From assembly GCF_018873765.1 (NCBI RefSeq), contig NC_057925.1, positions 7,637,568 to 7,701,567 of the forward strand: a stretch of 64,000 bases of DNA. The letters are read 5' to 3'. A program made the translations under genes and the position numbers. Source of the DNA: Telopea speciosissima (Eukaryota; Streptophyta; Magnoliopsida; Proteales; Proteaceae). Shown piece after piece: positions 12,601 to 23,200 of the stretch. The notes below the pieces were generated by a model, which saw only the letters and a program-made list of their open reading frames with translations, was not told where the DNA came from and ran no database searches. Position 1 is the first letter of the stretch; each line of letters begins with the position of its first letter.

Positions 12601-15600
12601 CTTGAGGAAACCAGGCTCGAAACTAGGACAGATACTTATTTATGCCAAAAACCAGGACAGGATCTCTTTTTTTTTTTGGGTGAATAAATAAATTCATTAC
12701 CAAAGAGAAAGAGGACTACAACAGCCCTCAAAGAGGGAAAGAAGGGGAAAAATACAAATACACAAAAACAAGACCTCAAACAGATGAGCCGGAGGCCTGG
12801 AGAGAGGAGAGGGGGAGATCCCAGGAGACAACAATATACCTGCTCCTTGGGGAGTCAATACAAGAAAAGGGAGCTTCCAAGATCTTGGCTTTAATTTCAA
12901 ACGAAATGGGATCCCAAATCTGACTGAGAATCCTAGAGTTGGAAGTCCATTTCCTGAGATTACGCTCCATCCAAATATGGTTGATGACCACACAAAAACC
13001 CAGCTTGTCTATCAAGTCACAGAGGGATTTCCCAGCGAAAGACATATCCACCCAAATCCATTCCCTGGCAAAAGGCAGAATTCTTCGGCTTCTCGGCCAA
13101 CATTTGGCTAAAATAACTTTCCAGATAGAGTAGGCAATAGGGCAAGCCAAGAAAAGATGCTCTATATCTTCCATTGCATTCCAACAAAGGCAGCACATAG
13201 GGGAGATAGCACTCTGCTGGTGGCAAAGGAAGGATTACGTTGCGAAGCAGTTGAAGGAAGATACGCCAGACCATGAAACCATGGTGGGGAATATGATGCT
13301 TGAACCAAACAATCTTCCTCCAGGGAACCAAAGGGCCTCTAGATCAAATGAACTCCCACGCAGCCTTGGAACTGAAAAAACCCGAAGAAACCGGCGACCA
13401 AGTAACACAATCACCCCTACCAGTTGGCCTTCTGGGGATAGAAGGCAAGTCATTCCAAACACTACAAACCCCAGGGTAGAGAGAGTGAGGGGTCCCAACC
13501 ACCATAAGGACAAGAACTTATTTATGCCAAATAGCATTTTTTTTTTTAATTTACTTAAGATATTATTCATAAATAAGTAAGGGAAAAAGATCTCTGTCTG
13601 GGAGTGTGGCCTACGCCAGCACTCTCATGAGTCTATCTCTTTCCTCCTCATGTGAAAAGACACCTCTGCCCCCTTGTTTTAAGGAGGAGAGAGATAGACA
13701 CATGGGAGTGCTGGCATAGGCCACACTCCCACACAGAAAACTGCTTCCCAATAAGTACATACCCCTCTATTTGAATCCAATAAAATAGTTAAAAAAAATC
13801 AAATTCTAAAAGGCTAAAAAGTCGACCCCGTAGTTCAAGAACAAAAACTGGATTTTCAGTAGTAGGTACAATTTTCAACTTTTAAATGCTAAGGTTTTTC
13901 TCAAATCTAAAAAATCCATAAATCTTAATATGATAAAACAGTGTTAAAAACCAAAAGAGCGGTAAAATATTCATTTGTTTTGATGTCTAAAAAATGTATT
14001 TCCATTTATATTATTCATAACTAAGTAAATACCACCTATTTGAATCCAATAAAAATAGTTAAAACAAAAATTCTAAAAGGATAAAAAGTCAACCCTGCAG
14101 TTCAAGAACAAAAACTGAATTTTCAACAGTAGGTGCAATTTTCAACTTTTACATGCTGGGGTTTTTCTCAAATCTTAAAATTCCATAAATCTTAATATGA
14201 TAAAACATTGCTAAAAACCAAAAGAGCGGTAAAATATTCATTTGTTTTGATGTCTAAAAATTTATTTGAGCGATTTTAAACAGCATTCGTGCACACCAAA
14301 TTAAATTTGACCGGAACATAACTCGTTCAATATAAATCAGAGTTGAGCAATCTTGGATTTGTTGGGAAGAACATAACTCGTTCAATATAAATCAGAGTTA
14401 AGCAATCTTGGATTTGTTGGAAAGCGGTCAAACCTTATTTGATACCATGTCTAAGAATAATATACAATATCCAACTTGGGTCAAAACCACAAGTATTATT
14501 TCGAGTGTGTTCTCTATGTGAAACTAATGCATGGATTGGATGCAAGCTTGATAGAGTTCTCTATGTGAAACTCAGATGGAGTGGATTTCCCCTTACCTGG
14601 AGCAATAAAAGGTCTGGAAACTGTAGAATTGCCTGCAAGCTTGATAGAGTTCTGGTCAATGAAGAGTGGCTTAACTCCTTCCCTTCTTCCCAGGCTTCTT
14701 TTGAAAACCCAGGCATCTCTGATCACTCTCCCATCTCGATTGCTATCCAGCCCTTTACTTCCTTTGGCCCCAAACCCTTCAAATATTTTGACATGTGGTC
14801 TTCTCATCCAACCTTTCTCCCGGTTGTCCTTGAAGCTTGGCAAAAGCCTGTCCATGCCTTCTCTACCCCTCTTATAGCCTTCTCCAAGAGGCTTAAGAAT
14901 GTCAAGGCTGCCCTAAAGGATTGGAACCTAAACATCTTTGGCAACATTATTGTTCAAGTTAAAGAGTGTAAGGACAAACTTGCTTCCATTCAATCTAGGC
15001 TGCAGTCTGATTTGCTCAATGAATCCCTTGTTGTTGAAGAAAAAGAGGTCTCTATCCAGCTCTCCACCTTGCTAGCTAGGGAAGAAAGCTTTCTCAAACA
15101 AAAATCTAGAATCAAGTGGCTGGATTTGGGTGACTCTAACTCACTTATTTCCACCGGTCACAAAGCTAGAGTTAATGCTAACTCTATTGCCTGACTCTCT
15201 CGACAGGATGGCTCTCTTGTTAACACTGTCAAGGATATTAAGGATCTAGCAGTCGCAAAGACTTCAAAGGTATTTTCTCGGGCCTCAACAAGATCGATCC
15301 CTATACCTAACCATTTGCTCAACAAATTCATTGCTCCAGAATTTTTGGAATCCTTAAGTGCTATCCCCAAAGAAGAAGAAATTGTGAAAGCTATCCACTC
15401 CCTCAAGGTTAATGGAGCTCCTGGCCCGGATGGCTTTAGTATGGGGTTCTTTCTAGTCGCTTGGGACATCATCAAAGTCGACCTTATTGCCGCCATGAGA
15501 GCTTCTTCCTTAATCCCAACCAAGTTAATGGGATCAATCACACCTTCCTCTATCTTATACCCAAAAAGGAAGGTGCTATTGCCATGAATGACTTTAGGCC

Positions 15601-18600
15601 CATTGCCCTTTGCAATCTTCTGTACAAATTTATTGCAAAAATTCTTGCTAGAAGACTCAAGAGTGTAGTGGACCTATTGGTGAGCGACAACCAAATGACC
15701 TTCATCCCTCGGAGAACATCTCCGATAACATCCTTTCGTGTAATGATATTGTCAGAGGCTTTGATAGAAAGAATCACTCTCTGTCGTTGCTCCTGAAGAT
15801 TGACATCCACAAAGCTTTTGATTCTCTTAGATGGGATTGCATTGCTCAAGTGATGACTCAAATGGGGTTTCCTTTGCCCTTTGTTCACTGGATCAGCTCT
15901 TGCATCTCTTCCCCAAAGTTCTCAGTTTTGGTCAATGGTAGCCCAGCAGGGTACTTTGGAGCTTCTGTGGGGATTCGACAAGGCTGCCCTCTCTCCCCTT
16001 ACTTGTTTACTATTGCCTTGGAAATCCTTTCCAGGCAAATTCAGACTTTGCACCGACCAAGACTCATCATTCCTTTGCCAAAGTGTAAAGGCCTAAAGCT
16101 CACTCACTTGGCATTTCCGATGACTTGATGATTTTCTCCAAGGCATCGATTGCCTCCTTAGAGTCTATCTTGCTTTGCCTCCATCAATTCAAAGAGTTAT
16201 CAGGGCTTCGCATCAACCACTCCAAGACTCTCATCTTCTTTGCTGGAGTTTCTGAAATTGACAAAGCCGGCTTCCTCGCCATCTCTAGGTTCCTTGAGGG
16301 TCTTGCTGTCAAATACTTGGGAATTCCTTTGATCCCTGCTAGGCTCTCTGCTCACCATTGTACTCCTTTGTTGGATATGATCCAGGAAGAGACTTCACTC
16401 GGAAAAGCAAGCTTCTTTCTTATCTTTGGCAAGTTGGTCCTCATCGGATCTGTTTTGGAAGCCTCTTATATCTACTGGTCGGGTGTCTATGGTCTCCCCC
16501 AGTCTACTATCAAGGCTATGGAAGCTCTTATGGCTTCTTTCCTTTGGAAGGGCTCTGACGCCACAAGGTTCCTTCATCCCTTGAGCTGGGCTGCTGTGTG
16601 CCTTCCCAAGAAGGAAGGGGGGTTGGGTATTCGGCGTATTAAAGAAGTGAACTCAGCTGGCATCATCAAGCTTCTATGGAAGATAGCCTAAAAAAAAAGA
16701 GCATTTGGGTGGATTGGATCAACTCGGGGCCCCTCCGCCACAATTCCATTTGGATCGCTCCCGCTCTACCCGATGCTTCTTGGGTTTGGAGGAAAATCCT
16801 TGCACCCCCTGGTCCTTCAAGTCATTCGCTCCAAAGATTGGTGATGGTCAATCTACTTACCGGCTTGACAACTGGCATCCTATGGGAATTCTTCTTCACC
16901 GGGTTACTCCAAGATCCATTTACTCCTCAGGCCTTCATAGACTTTCTTTGGTGGCCAATATTCTACATCACAATGGTTGGGCTCCTCCAACATCTGGCCC
17001 CATCCTCACCCCTTTCTGGAATGAGCTTCACTCGGTTACTCGAAGGGCTATTTCTAGAGGAGATTGTGTTACTTGGTTCCCTAACAGCTCTTGCTCCTTC
17101 TCTTCAAAGGCTGCCTGGGATCTTATTCGTCTGAAAGGCCCTTTGGTTTCTTGGCATAGACTTCTTTGGTTCAAGCATCACATTCCTAGGCACGCTTCAC
17201 GGCTGGAGAGTCTTCAACAACTGTCTCCCTACTCGAGCTTTTCTTCGCAGCCGCCGGATCTTAATCTCTCGTACCTGCTGTCTCTCTGGAACAATGATGA
17301 AGACCTGAACCACCTCTTCTCTCGAATGCCCAATCTCATCGAACTGGAAGGGAGTCCTTCTCAAATGCTGGCCTACCCGAAGACGCATCCTTCCCTTCTC
17401 CAGAGAATGGATTTGGATTGATATGACTTTTGCTGGATCCACCACTTGTGACGCGGTCGGGAAGTTGGCCTTTTGTGCTACCCTCAACCATATCTGGATG
17501 GAGCGAAATTTGAGAAAATGGACTTCCAACTCTCGGACTTACCAGAAGATTTGGGACTCCATTTCCTTTGAAATTAAAGCAAAGTTATCTCTTCTTCCCC
17601 CCCTCTTCTTGTATAGACTCCCCTAGGAACAGGACCATTGTTCAGTTTTGGGGTCTCTCCAATGTTTCCTTGGTTGCTCCGGCAAATGCTTAGGCTGGCT
17701 GGTTTGGCCCTCCTGTTGTGGGGCCTTTTGTAATTCTCCTTCTCTCTTTTGGTAATGAAATTTTTATTCACCCAAAAAAAAAATGCATGGATTGGGTTCA
17801 AATGTCAAAAATAGGCAGCACAACATGAATCAGGGGGAAAAAAACATCATCTAGACCTCAGATATGGTCGAAACCGAGACAATCTCAGTTTCTGGCTGGC
17901 CAACCAAAACCGAGATTTAGAACCTTGCTACAAAGATATAGGGACATGTAACTCTACAGAGAAAGGAGCTAAAGTGGAGAACCGAATACCAACACCTGAT
18001 AACACATGCAATAAATAATAGAGGCAGTAGTAAGAAAGATTTTGGAATAAAAAAAGGTTTTAAGTATATGACTAGCAAAAAGAATAGCAAAGATGATCTC
18101 TAATGTCGGTGTTTCAAGAAAACCATTCCTAATGAATGAGTAGGGCCCCTGAACAACACTATTAAAGCAGTGTAAATTTTAGAAGTCAAAAGATATTTAA
18201 AAGAAAGTGATACAGAATTCCAACAAGCAAAAAAAATGGGCTTGTTTGTGTTGTATTTGCTTTAATTTATTGGGCCCAACTGAACCTATGGTTCAAGTTT
18301 GGTTTAAATTAGGCTTAATTTGAGTGCCCAATGGGTTATATGGGTCATTGGCTTAGTATTTTGGAGTTTTTATTGTAATAGACCAATACAATAAGCCCAA
18401 ATATTAGAGATTTAGATCTTATATGGGATTAAGAAACTAGTTTCTACTTTTGTAATAGCCTTAGCAACTTAGTAGTTTCTATTTCGGTTTTCTCTCTTTC
18501 TTTTTTGTGTTATAGCAACTAGATCTTCTACGGAATTGTTACTTTATTAAGTTGTAAGCTACTTGGCAGGTAGCTAAGACTCATTATTCTTGTACTACAT

Positions 18601-20396
18601 ACTTTCAATTTTATAAATACAAGAGAAGGGAGACACTCCAGACGATTTTGGCATTAAAAATTGTGTGCTCTAATGTGATGCAAGCAACTGTGGTCATTCA
18701 GCAGCAAACCCAAGGTGGTGAAGCCTTGGTTGGGTGGAGAAGCCTCCCACAGGTCTTGGTGGTGAAACCAGGTCATATCCTCTTTCTTCCCCTTTCTTCC
18801 CTTCCACTTATTTTCAGTTTCAGCAAGCTATACAAGGAGTGTGTGAGTACCTACAAGGTATTCTGAAACACTAATTGTGTGGGTTGGATTCTACCATTAT
18901 TACTTACATTCTTATTGATGTAGTTCAGTTAATAATCACTCCATATTCTGCTAGCTCTATTTCTCAGATTTAGTCCTACAACAGTAGTTTCTGTTTGCTT
19001 GTGTTCTCAGTCTTCTCTTAAAGATTCCAGCCTTGCCTACCATTGGAACAAACCCCACTTTGGATATGTTGTTCTTCCCTCTTAGGACCACATTTGTCCA
19101 AAGTTTTTTTTTTTTTTTTTTGGGTGTTTTTGGGTGAAAAGATATATCTGTCCAAAGTTGCAGCACCATCAGATCTGGAGTTTTTTAGCAACTCTGTATT
19201 TTGCCCCATCAGCTGGCTGGTTTGGGAGATATTGAACCTTCTATTTTCTGCCCTTCAGCTTTCTTAAGCTAGTTCACTGTGATTCTATCCTGTGGGTGTT
19301 TGTAGTTCATTAAATTTTACTTGATTTATTAGAACTCACCAGAAAGAATTTGAAAGTAAGCCATAAGCACAACAAGAAGGTCAAGGAGAGTTGAGGTAAA
19401 AGATATAAACTGTATCAAAGAAGAGTAGATGTCTGTCAAACTTGAAATAGAGGCTTAGGCAAGAAGAACAGTAACTGCAGTCAAGAGAAATTTCATTTCT
19501 CCCTTGATTCAATGTTGTAGCTAAGTGGCCTGGCTAGAAATCTTGGAAAGAAATTATTTTCTAACATAAAATTCAATTAGTCCGGCTGGTACTCAAGGTA
19601 GGATGTTGCGATAATAATAACTAGACCTGAATTAAAGAGATTGTTGAAGATTCAAGAAACTGATCATCAATGATATAGTATTTAGACAACAATAGCCTCA
19701 GGTCAGATTACATAATATGGCCTAGAAAGAAATAAGGATTCCTAGGATTTATCTATGAAACACCAACAGTCAGAGCTAATTGGCCCAAAAGAAACTCAAC
19801 TCATTAGTTACCAATCTGCTTATACAAATCTCAAATAAATAAAGGGAAGAAAAAAAAAAGACTAAACTGATCTCTCAGACACTAATCAAGACTTGGCTGC
19901 CAGAAGTTACATGAACGGTCATGTGATCACTTAAGCAAGACATGCTAGTCACAAGAGCACTCATAACTTGAAAAACCAACAATAGCAATTTAATAACCAG
20001 ATCAAAGACCCTGATAACAATTAAAACACTAACAGACTTTTCTCCCCCAATTATGACTAGACATGACTGCTATTTTGCCTTCAGGCCCTTATACAGCTCC
20101 AATATGAATACCTATTAGGCTTCAGTCCTCGAGGCTTGTGCATGCTTCATCAATCTTCAGCATGTCTCAGTTCTCATATAATTGAGGGAGCTACAAAACT
20201 ATAATTTCTACCAGAACTTCTTTTGAAACAACCCAAAACGGATGGTCATCTGGTACGCAAATTTATTTTCAGTACTACTTTTCCTTATGGTGGCAGGGGG
20301 AGCGTAGAATTAACATAATATGTACATAATGACCGTGTTTATTATTTATGTGATCATATATATTCAAACCAAAAAACCCCATGCTAGAATGGTGCA

Positions 20397-20433
<37 letters not shown>

Positions 20434-21458
20434 CAACCTACAAGCAGGAGTGACATTTAGTTGACACATGACTAGGAAGGGACCTTATTCCCCATATGCA
20501 CAATACAATCAGATAGACCTTCAAAAATAGATATCAAATAGATTAACAACACCATATTCAAGAAAGAAATCAGGCAAGAACTTAAGACACGTACCAGCAA
20601 TAGTTGCAGAACACCGATTAACAGGACGAATGCGGAAAACTGCTTGCGGCTGGTAAACTATTCGTAATGCCTTCTCAACAGAAACTGGGTGGGAAAATTG
20701 AAAATAGACATCAGTTTTTATTATTTTCACCAAAACAATAATAATTTTACCAGTAACTCAATAAGATTCATTCTACAATTACAAACCTTTGTTTTTCTCC
20801 AGGTAAGATCCAAGTTGCACCACAAGCTCCTGGTCTGATATGTAAAAAGAATAAGGCAATTTTTCCTCCTGAACAAACAGAAAACAAGGAGTAAGGCTTC
20901 AACCACCAATTCAAAGAATTTATATTCTGTAAAACAGCCATGAATTCCCAAACCAAGAAGGAGTGGGGGAAGAAAAAAAAAGGTATAACCACAACTCCTT
21001 CTCCGTATCCAACTTGCACAAATGTATACAAGCACCTTCTTTTCTATTTTTATTTCATTTCAGGTCTCGTAAGATTATTGAGCAAAACAAAATAGGGAAA
21101 AGTAATTGCCTTTATATAAAAACAAAGCAATTGGTCTGCAACAACTTGAGATCGGTCACAACAATTGAGGTCATTGAAAACGAAGAGCGAAAGATTAAAG
21201 CAGTAAAACAGAGTCCATAGATTCAAAGAGATTTGAAACGAAGTGAGAGAATCTCCCAAAACAGTAAAAAACTCCATAGAAAGGTTAGTATCAAGTCAAG
21301 AATATTACGTTATTGAGAAGTTTGTTGACGATCAGCTGGAGCTGAAGTGGCCCGGCGTTCTGAGGAAGATACATGGGAGCTCCGAGAGGTGTGCCTTCAG
21401 GATCAGTTAAGAGGCACATCACGTTGTTAGTCATCTCCTGTTGGCCTCCACCTTCCAT
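3673..21458 (-). CDS. NLE1: Notchless protein homolog (NLE), WD40 60S ribosome-biogenesis factor, 13 exons
   Basis: Role (family knowledge): nuclear/nucleolar WD40 protein. Its N-terminal ubiquitin-like NLE domain binds the AAA-ATPase Midasin during pre-60S maturation. Exons in coding order: 21458-21309, 20868-20787, 20684-20595, 11602-11477, 10568-10441, 9790-9591, 8149-8086, 7821-7711, 5760-5623, 5217-5075, 4998-4944, 3908-3852, 3753-3673. All junctions are GT-AG and in phase. They sum to 1425 nt, i.e. 474 aa plus TGA, close to the about 475 aa usual for plant NLE. The start context reads [20 protein letters not shown]. The NLE domain covers roughly residues 10-85. A beta-propeller follows from about residue 107, with WD signatures such as [37 protein letters not shown] and [13 protein letters not shown], ending [11 protein letters not shown]. 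No inactivating change is seen. Introns 3 and 8 are filled with transposons. Confidence 0.96.
3829..3850. repeat. (GA)n microsatellite at an intron donor
   Basis: About eleven AG units. On the gene strand it forms the first bases of Notchless intron 12, reading GAG|GTTCTCTCTC. Confidence 0.8.
6084..6228 (-). mobile_element. Au-type tRNA-derived SINE
   Basis: On the minus strand it reads CGCAACGGTAAGGTTGCTCC, then an altered B-box region (GAGTCGGGGAACAACCTC), TGCGAAGCGGGGGTATGGCT, and ends GAGCCTCGTGCACTCTGTC and CCCTTT. This is the order expected for the plant Au SINE. A 9-bp direct repeat GATACTAAC (6075-6083 and 6229-6237) is the probable target-site duplication. It sits in Notchless intron 8 in the same orientation as the gene. 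Confidence 0.82.
6284..6308. repeat. (GA)n microsatellite
   Basis: About twelve AG units inside Notchless intron 8. Confidence 0.75.
6727..6893 (+). mobile_element. Au-type tRNA-derived SINE
   Basis: Starts GGGGTTGCCTTGGTTCAACGG (A-box region). The B-box-like GGTCACGGGTTTGAATC follows, then GGAAACAGCCTTTCTGCGAA, GGTAAGGCTGTGTACATTAT and GCGGGAGCCTCGTGCACTG, with a terminal T run. This is near-consensus for Au SINE. No clear target-site duplication was found. Orientation is opposite to the copy at 6084-6228, 500 bp away in the same intron. Confidence 0.85.
7185..7655 (-). mobile_element. TRIM (terminal-repeat retrotransposon in miniature)
   Basis: Two direct repeats of exactly 139 bp (7185-7323 and 7517-7655) flank a 193-bp centre. 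On the minus strand each begins TGTTATGATCCCATATCAGT. One ends ATATCA and the other the decayed ATTA. Directly after the upstream repeat is TGGTATCAGAGC (7515-7504), the tRNA-Met primer-binding site used by many plant LTR elements. The centre has no coding capacity, which defines a TRIM. No convincing 5-bp target duplication was seen. It lies in Notchless intron 8, sense to the gene. Confidence 0.85.
8150..9590. other. Notchless intron 6, no gene recognised
   Basis: About 1.4 kb of AT-rich intron with a (TTTTA)n stretch near 8528-8560. Overlapping small open frames on both strands around 8820-9020 show no family similarity. No mobile-element boundaries were identified. Confidence 0.4.
12007..12022. 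repeat. G homopolymer tract
   Basis: About sixteen consecutive G in Notchless intron 3. Similar tracts occur near 11436-11448, 28069-28077, 32187-32200, 33137-33146 and 51310-51324, and a C tract near 25271-25287. Such runs may carry assembly length errors. Confidence 0.6.
12667..13515 (-). mobile_element. L1-type LINE, 3' fragment (zf-RVT region)
   Basis: Begins (as the minus-strand 3' end) with a T run followed by GGGTGAATAAATAAATTC, i.e. TTCACCC plus poly(A). Upstream coding text on the minus strand includes [18 protein letters not shown], then [19 protein letters not shown] with CxxC...H spacing typical of the zf-RVT domain, and [17 protein letters not shown]. Frames are interrupted. The same peptide motifs occur in the plus-strand LINE at 14540-17781, so the two belong to one family. 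The repeat ACTTATTTATGCCAAA occurs at 12633-12648 and 13516-13531 and is a likely target duplication, although about 18 extra bases lie between it and the T run. Confidence 0.8.
13581..13749. mobile_element. MITE, GGGA...TTCCC family with long inverted repeats
   Basis: The left arm (GAGTGTGGCCTACGCCAGCA) is inverted on the right (TGCTGGCATAGGCCACACTC), so the element can fold along most of its length. Flanks AATAAGTAA (13572-13580) and AATAAGTAC (13750-13758) match at 8 of 9 bases, the probable target-site duplication. It has no coding capacity. Confidence 0.8.
13767..14280. repeat. tandem duplication, 269-bp period
   Basis: The block from CTATTTGAATCCAATAAAA to TTTGTTTTGATGTCTAAAAA at about 13767-13995 is repeated at 14036-14265 with scattered substitutions. 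It lies in Notchless intron 3. Not recognised as a known element. Confidence 0.8.
14314..14423. repeat. 55-bp tandem duplication
   Basis: Two nearly identical units begin GAACATAACTCGTTCAATAT at 14314 and 14369. They differ at only a few positions. Confidence 0.85.
14540..17781 (+). mobile_element. L1-type LINE, 5'-truncated and inactivated, in Notchless intron 3
   Basis: A 3.24-kb insertion ending in TTATTCACCC plus poly(A), flanked by the perfect 14-bp duplication AATGCATGGATTGG (14526-14539 and 17782-17795). Coding order: the C-terminal part of the endonuclease ([11 protein letters not shown] near 14720-14755), then reverse transcriptase ([21 protein letters not shown] near 15595, [15 protein letters not shown] near 15970), then the C-terminal zf-RVT region ([17 protein letters not shown] near 17490). 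It is dead. There is a TGA at 15192-15194, frame changes occur near 15540 and 15790, and the FADD catalytic box reads GCATTT-CCGATGAC near 16116, lacking one base so that the frame breaks inside the active site. Transcription is opposite to the host gene. Confidence 0.92.
19106..19148 (-). mobile_element. 43-bp LINE 3'-tail insertion
   Basis: A T run followed by GGGTGTTTTTGGGTGAAAAG, flanked by the perfect 11-bp repeat TGTCCAAAGTT (19095-19105 and 19149-19159). On the minus strand it reads TTTTCACCCAAAAACACCC plus poly(A). This echoes the TTCACCC-poly(A) terminus of the two larger LINE copies in the same intron. Confidence 0.7.
20402..20429. repeat. (CA)n microsatellite
   Basis: About fourteen CA units in Notchless intron 3. 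Confidence 0.85.
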
Positions 21459-21658
21459 TGTTGTGTGCAATAACGAGCACGAGAGCTATTCAGAAACAGA
21501 GAACAAGAATCCAAGAAGTGTTAAGTCTTTCTTTCTCTTCTTGACCACTCTTGATTGATGGATTATTGATGGAATTTCGGTTCCTGCAACATCAACCGAC
21601 CGCGGGAAAGTTAAAAAAAGTTTCTTCTAGCATACTGCAAAGGGAGTTAAGGAGGTTT

Positions 21659-21673
21659 TTTTTTTTTGGTAAA
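21659..21673 (-). mobile_element. 15-bp LINE-tail-like insertion in the Notchless 5' region
   Basis: The insert is a T run plus GGTAAA, flanked by the perfect 16-bp duplication GGAGTTAAGGAGGTTT (21643-21658 and 21674-21689). This looks like target-primed insertion of little more than a poly(A) tail (minus strand TTTACC plus poly(A)). It lies between the telo-box and the Notchless start codon. Confidence 0.6.
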
Positions 21674-21692
21674 GGAGTTAAGGAGGTTTAGT

Positions 21693-21701
21693 TTAGGGTT
21701 T
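21693..21701 (-). promoter_or_regulatory. telo-box (AAACCCTAA) upstream of Notchless
   Basis: The plus strand reads TTAGGGTTT, so the gene strand reads AAACCCTAA, about 235 bp upstream of the ATG at 21458. Telo-boxes are enriched in promoters or leaders of plant ribosome-biogenesis and translation genes (established knowledge), which fits the gene's role. Confidence 0.6.
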
Positions 21702-22338
21702 AGGAAGAAGGCGAGTGACACCCACTTTAGCGAGCTCTGGCTGCCTTTTTTTTTTTTTTTGGGTTTTTTACAAATGCCCCCCTGAAAATGTCCATTTGTC
21801 CAAATGCCCGCCTTACAACTTTTTTAATTGTAAACTCCCCTTACTGTCAAAACATTGTAGCACTTTGGTCCAGCATGTTAGTCTGGGACGTTAGAGGTTA
21901 GTTTTAGGGTATTTAATGACCAAAATGCCCTTTTGATAAAAACCCACCAAAATTAAAGACTAAAATGACCAAATTGCCCTCATCTTCTCCAAATGTTTGA
22001 AACTGAAATTTTTTTTCCCAAATCGTTTAGGGTTTGAAACGGATAGAATCAGAAGAAAAAAAAAATGAAAATTTACACATACCACCCCTGAAGTTTGACT
22101 AAAGGATATTTTCTCCCCCGGTTTTGAAAAATTCTCCGTATCCCCCTGAGGTTTGCAAACGGTAACAAATAAGCTCATTCCGTCAGTTCATAACTAACAC
22201 TGTTAAAAATAAGAGGTGAAATGAAAAAATTACTCTTGTAAGAAAAGAAAAAAAAATAAAAACTGCAACGCATCTTCCCCAAATCGATTGGGGAAGATGA
22301 GTTGCAGGTTTTATGGAGAATAAGTTTAAAAAGACCTT

Positions 22339-22872
22339 TTAATTCATGGATAAATGGGGAAAAACAAAGAAATTAAAGAAAGGAACAAGAGTTGTGATCC
22401 GGACTCTATCTTCGCCATCTAGTTTGGCAATATTGGACTCCATCTTCGCCATCTTGGTCGTCTCCTTCTCCACCTCCGTCAGCATCTTAGCCAGTTTTGT
22501 TGTTTCCTCCCTCACATTCGCCAACTTAGCCACTACACTCGCCGTCTCCATCTTCGCCACCTCTGCCAAATCCTTTGGAGCTTCCACAACTGACTTTGAA
22601 GCTTCCACCACCGCCTTTACCGCCTCAGCAACCGCTGTCTTCACCGCCTCAGCATAATCCGTCTTCACAAGAAAGTTAAACTCAATCTGATTCGATCTCA
22701 ACGACACATCTACTATTTCCACAGGGGTTTTTGGTGCTTCTAATGCTGGTTTTGCAGCCTCTGTTGCAGAGGTTGAAGGCATCTTCTCAAAAAAGATAAT
22801 TTGAAGATGAATCTGAAGCTGTATACAGAAGCTTCTATTTAGATGACTCTTTATATCTCGAAAAAATAACAT
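22339..22872 (-). pseudogene. Ala/Glu/Lys-rich open frame inside the nested element
   Basis: A 178-codon open frame whose middle is a low-complexity helical stretch (repeated AVAEAVKAVVEASKSVVEAP-like text, then KLANVREETTKLAKM), likely coiled coil. It runs into the left inverted repeat at its C end, so the natural stop is lost. I do not recognise the family. A captured gene fragment or a chimeric transcript of the element are both possible. Confidence 0.35.
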
Positions 22873-22961
22873 CGGAGAAAAAAAAGAATTTTGAAACGAT
22901 TTTGTGAATCAGACAGAGGAAGAGATGTAAAAAGGTTGGAGAAATTACCTCAACTGCCATC

Positions 22962-23200
22962 TCAACGGCCTAGGGCCATGAACCACATGGTTGAAGCCAC
23001 CGAGTCGCCGAGGTTTAGGGCAAACAACCGCATCTTTCCAATCGGAGATGGAAACAACACTCCTAATTTCTTCGCATCCATCTTTCCATTGTCATTCTCG
23101 TCGAACACCTTGAATGCCTCCATTAGATCTGCATCCTCCTGCAATGACAATTCTGCTTCTGCTGCTTCCCCATCATCCTCGCCACCATGTCGACGATTCT
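22962..23200 (-). pseudogene. captured EF-hand (calmodulin-like) fragment
   Basis: The minus strand reads EDADLMEAFKVFDENDNG followed by KMDAKKLGVL. This is an EF-hand E-helix and loop: D-E-N-D-N-G-K-M-D-A-K-K, with Lys in place of the usual loop-ending Glu. Only one hand is visible and the frame continues into unrelated text (MWFMALGR) before a stop. Parent: a calmodulin-like or related calcium sensor. Non-functional as a calcium sensor by inference. Confidence 0.6.

Larger units (their letters stand above)
17796..20594. other. rest of Notchless intron 3; possible LTR remnant at about 18250-18870
   Basis: No gene. The stretch from about 18250 (TGTATTTGC) through a TATA-like TTATAAATACAAG near 18612 to GAAACA near 18871 has the composition and promoter-like layout of a copia-type solo LTR. 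I could not define both ends or a target duplication, so this is a weak suggestion. A LINE-tail insertion lies at 19106-19148 and a CA microsatellite at 20402-20429. Confidence 0.3.
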
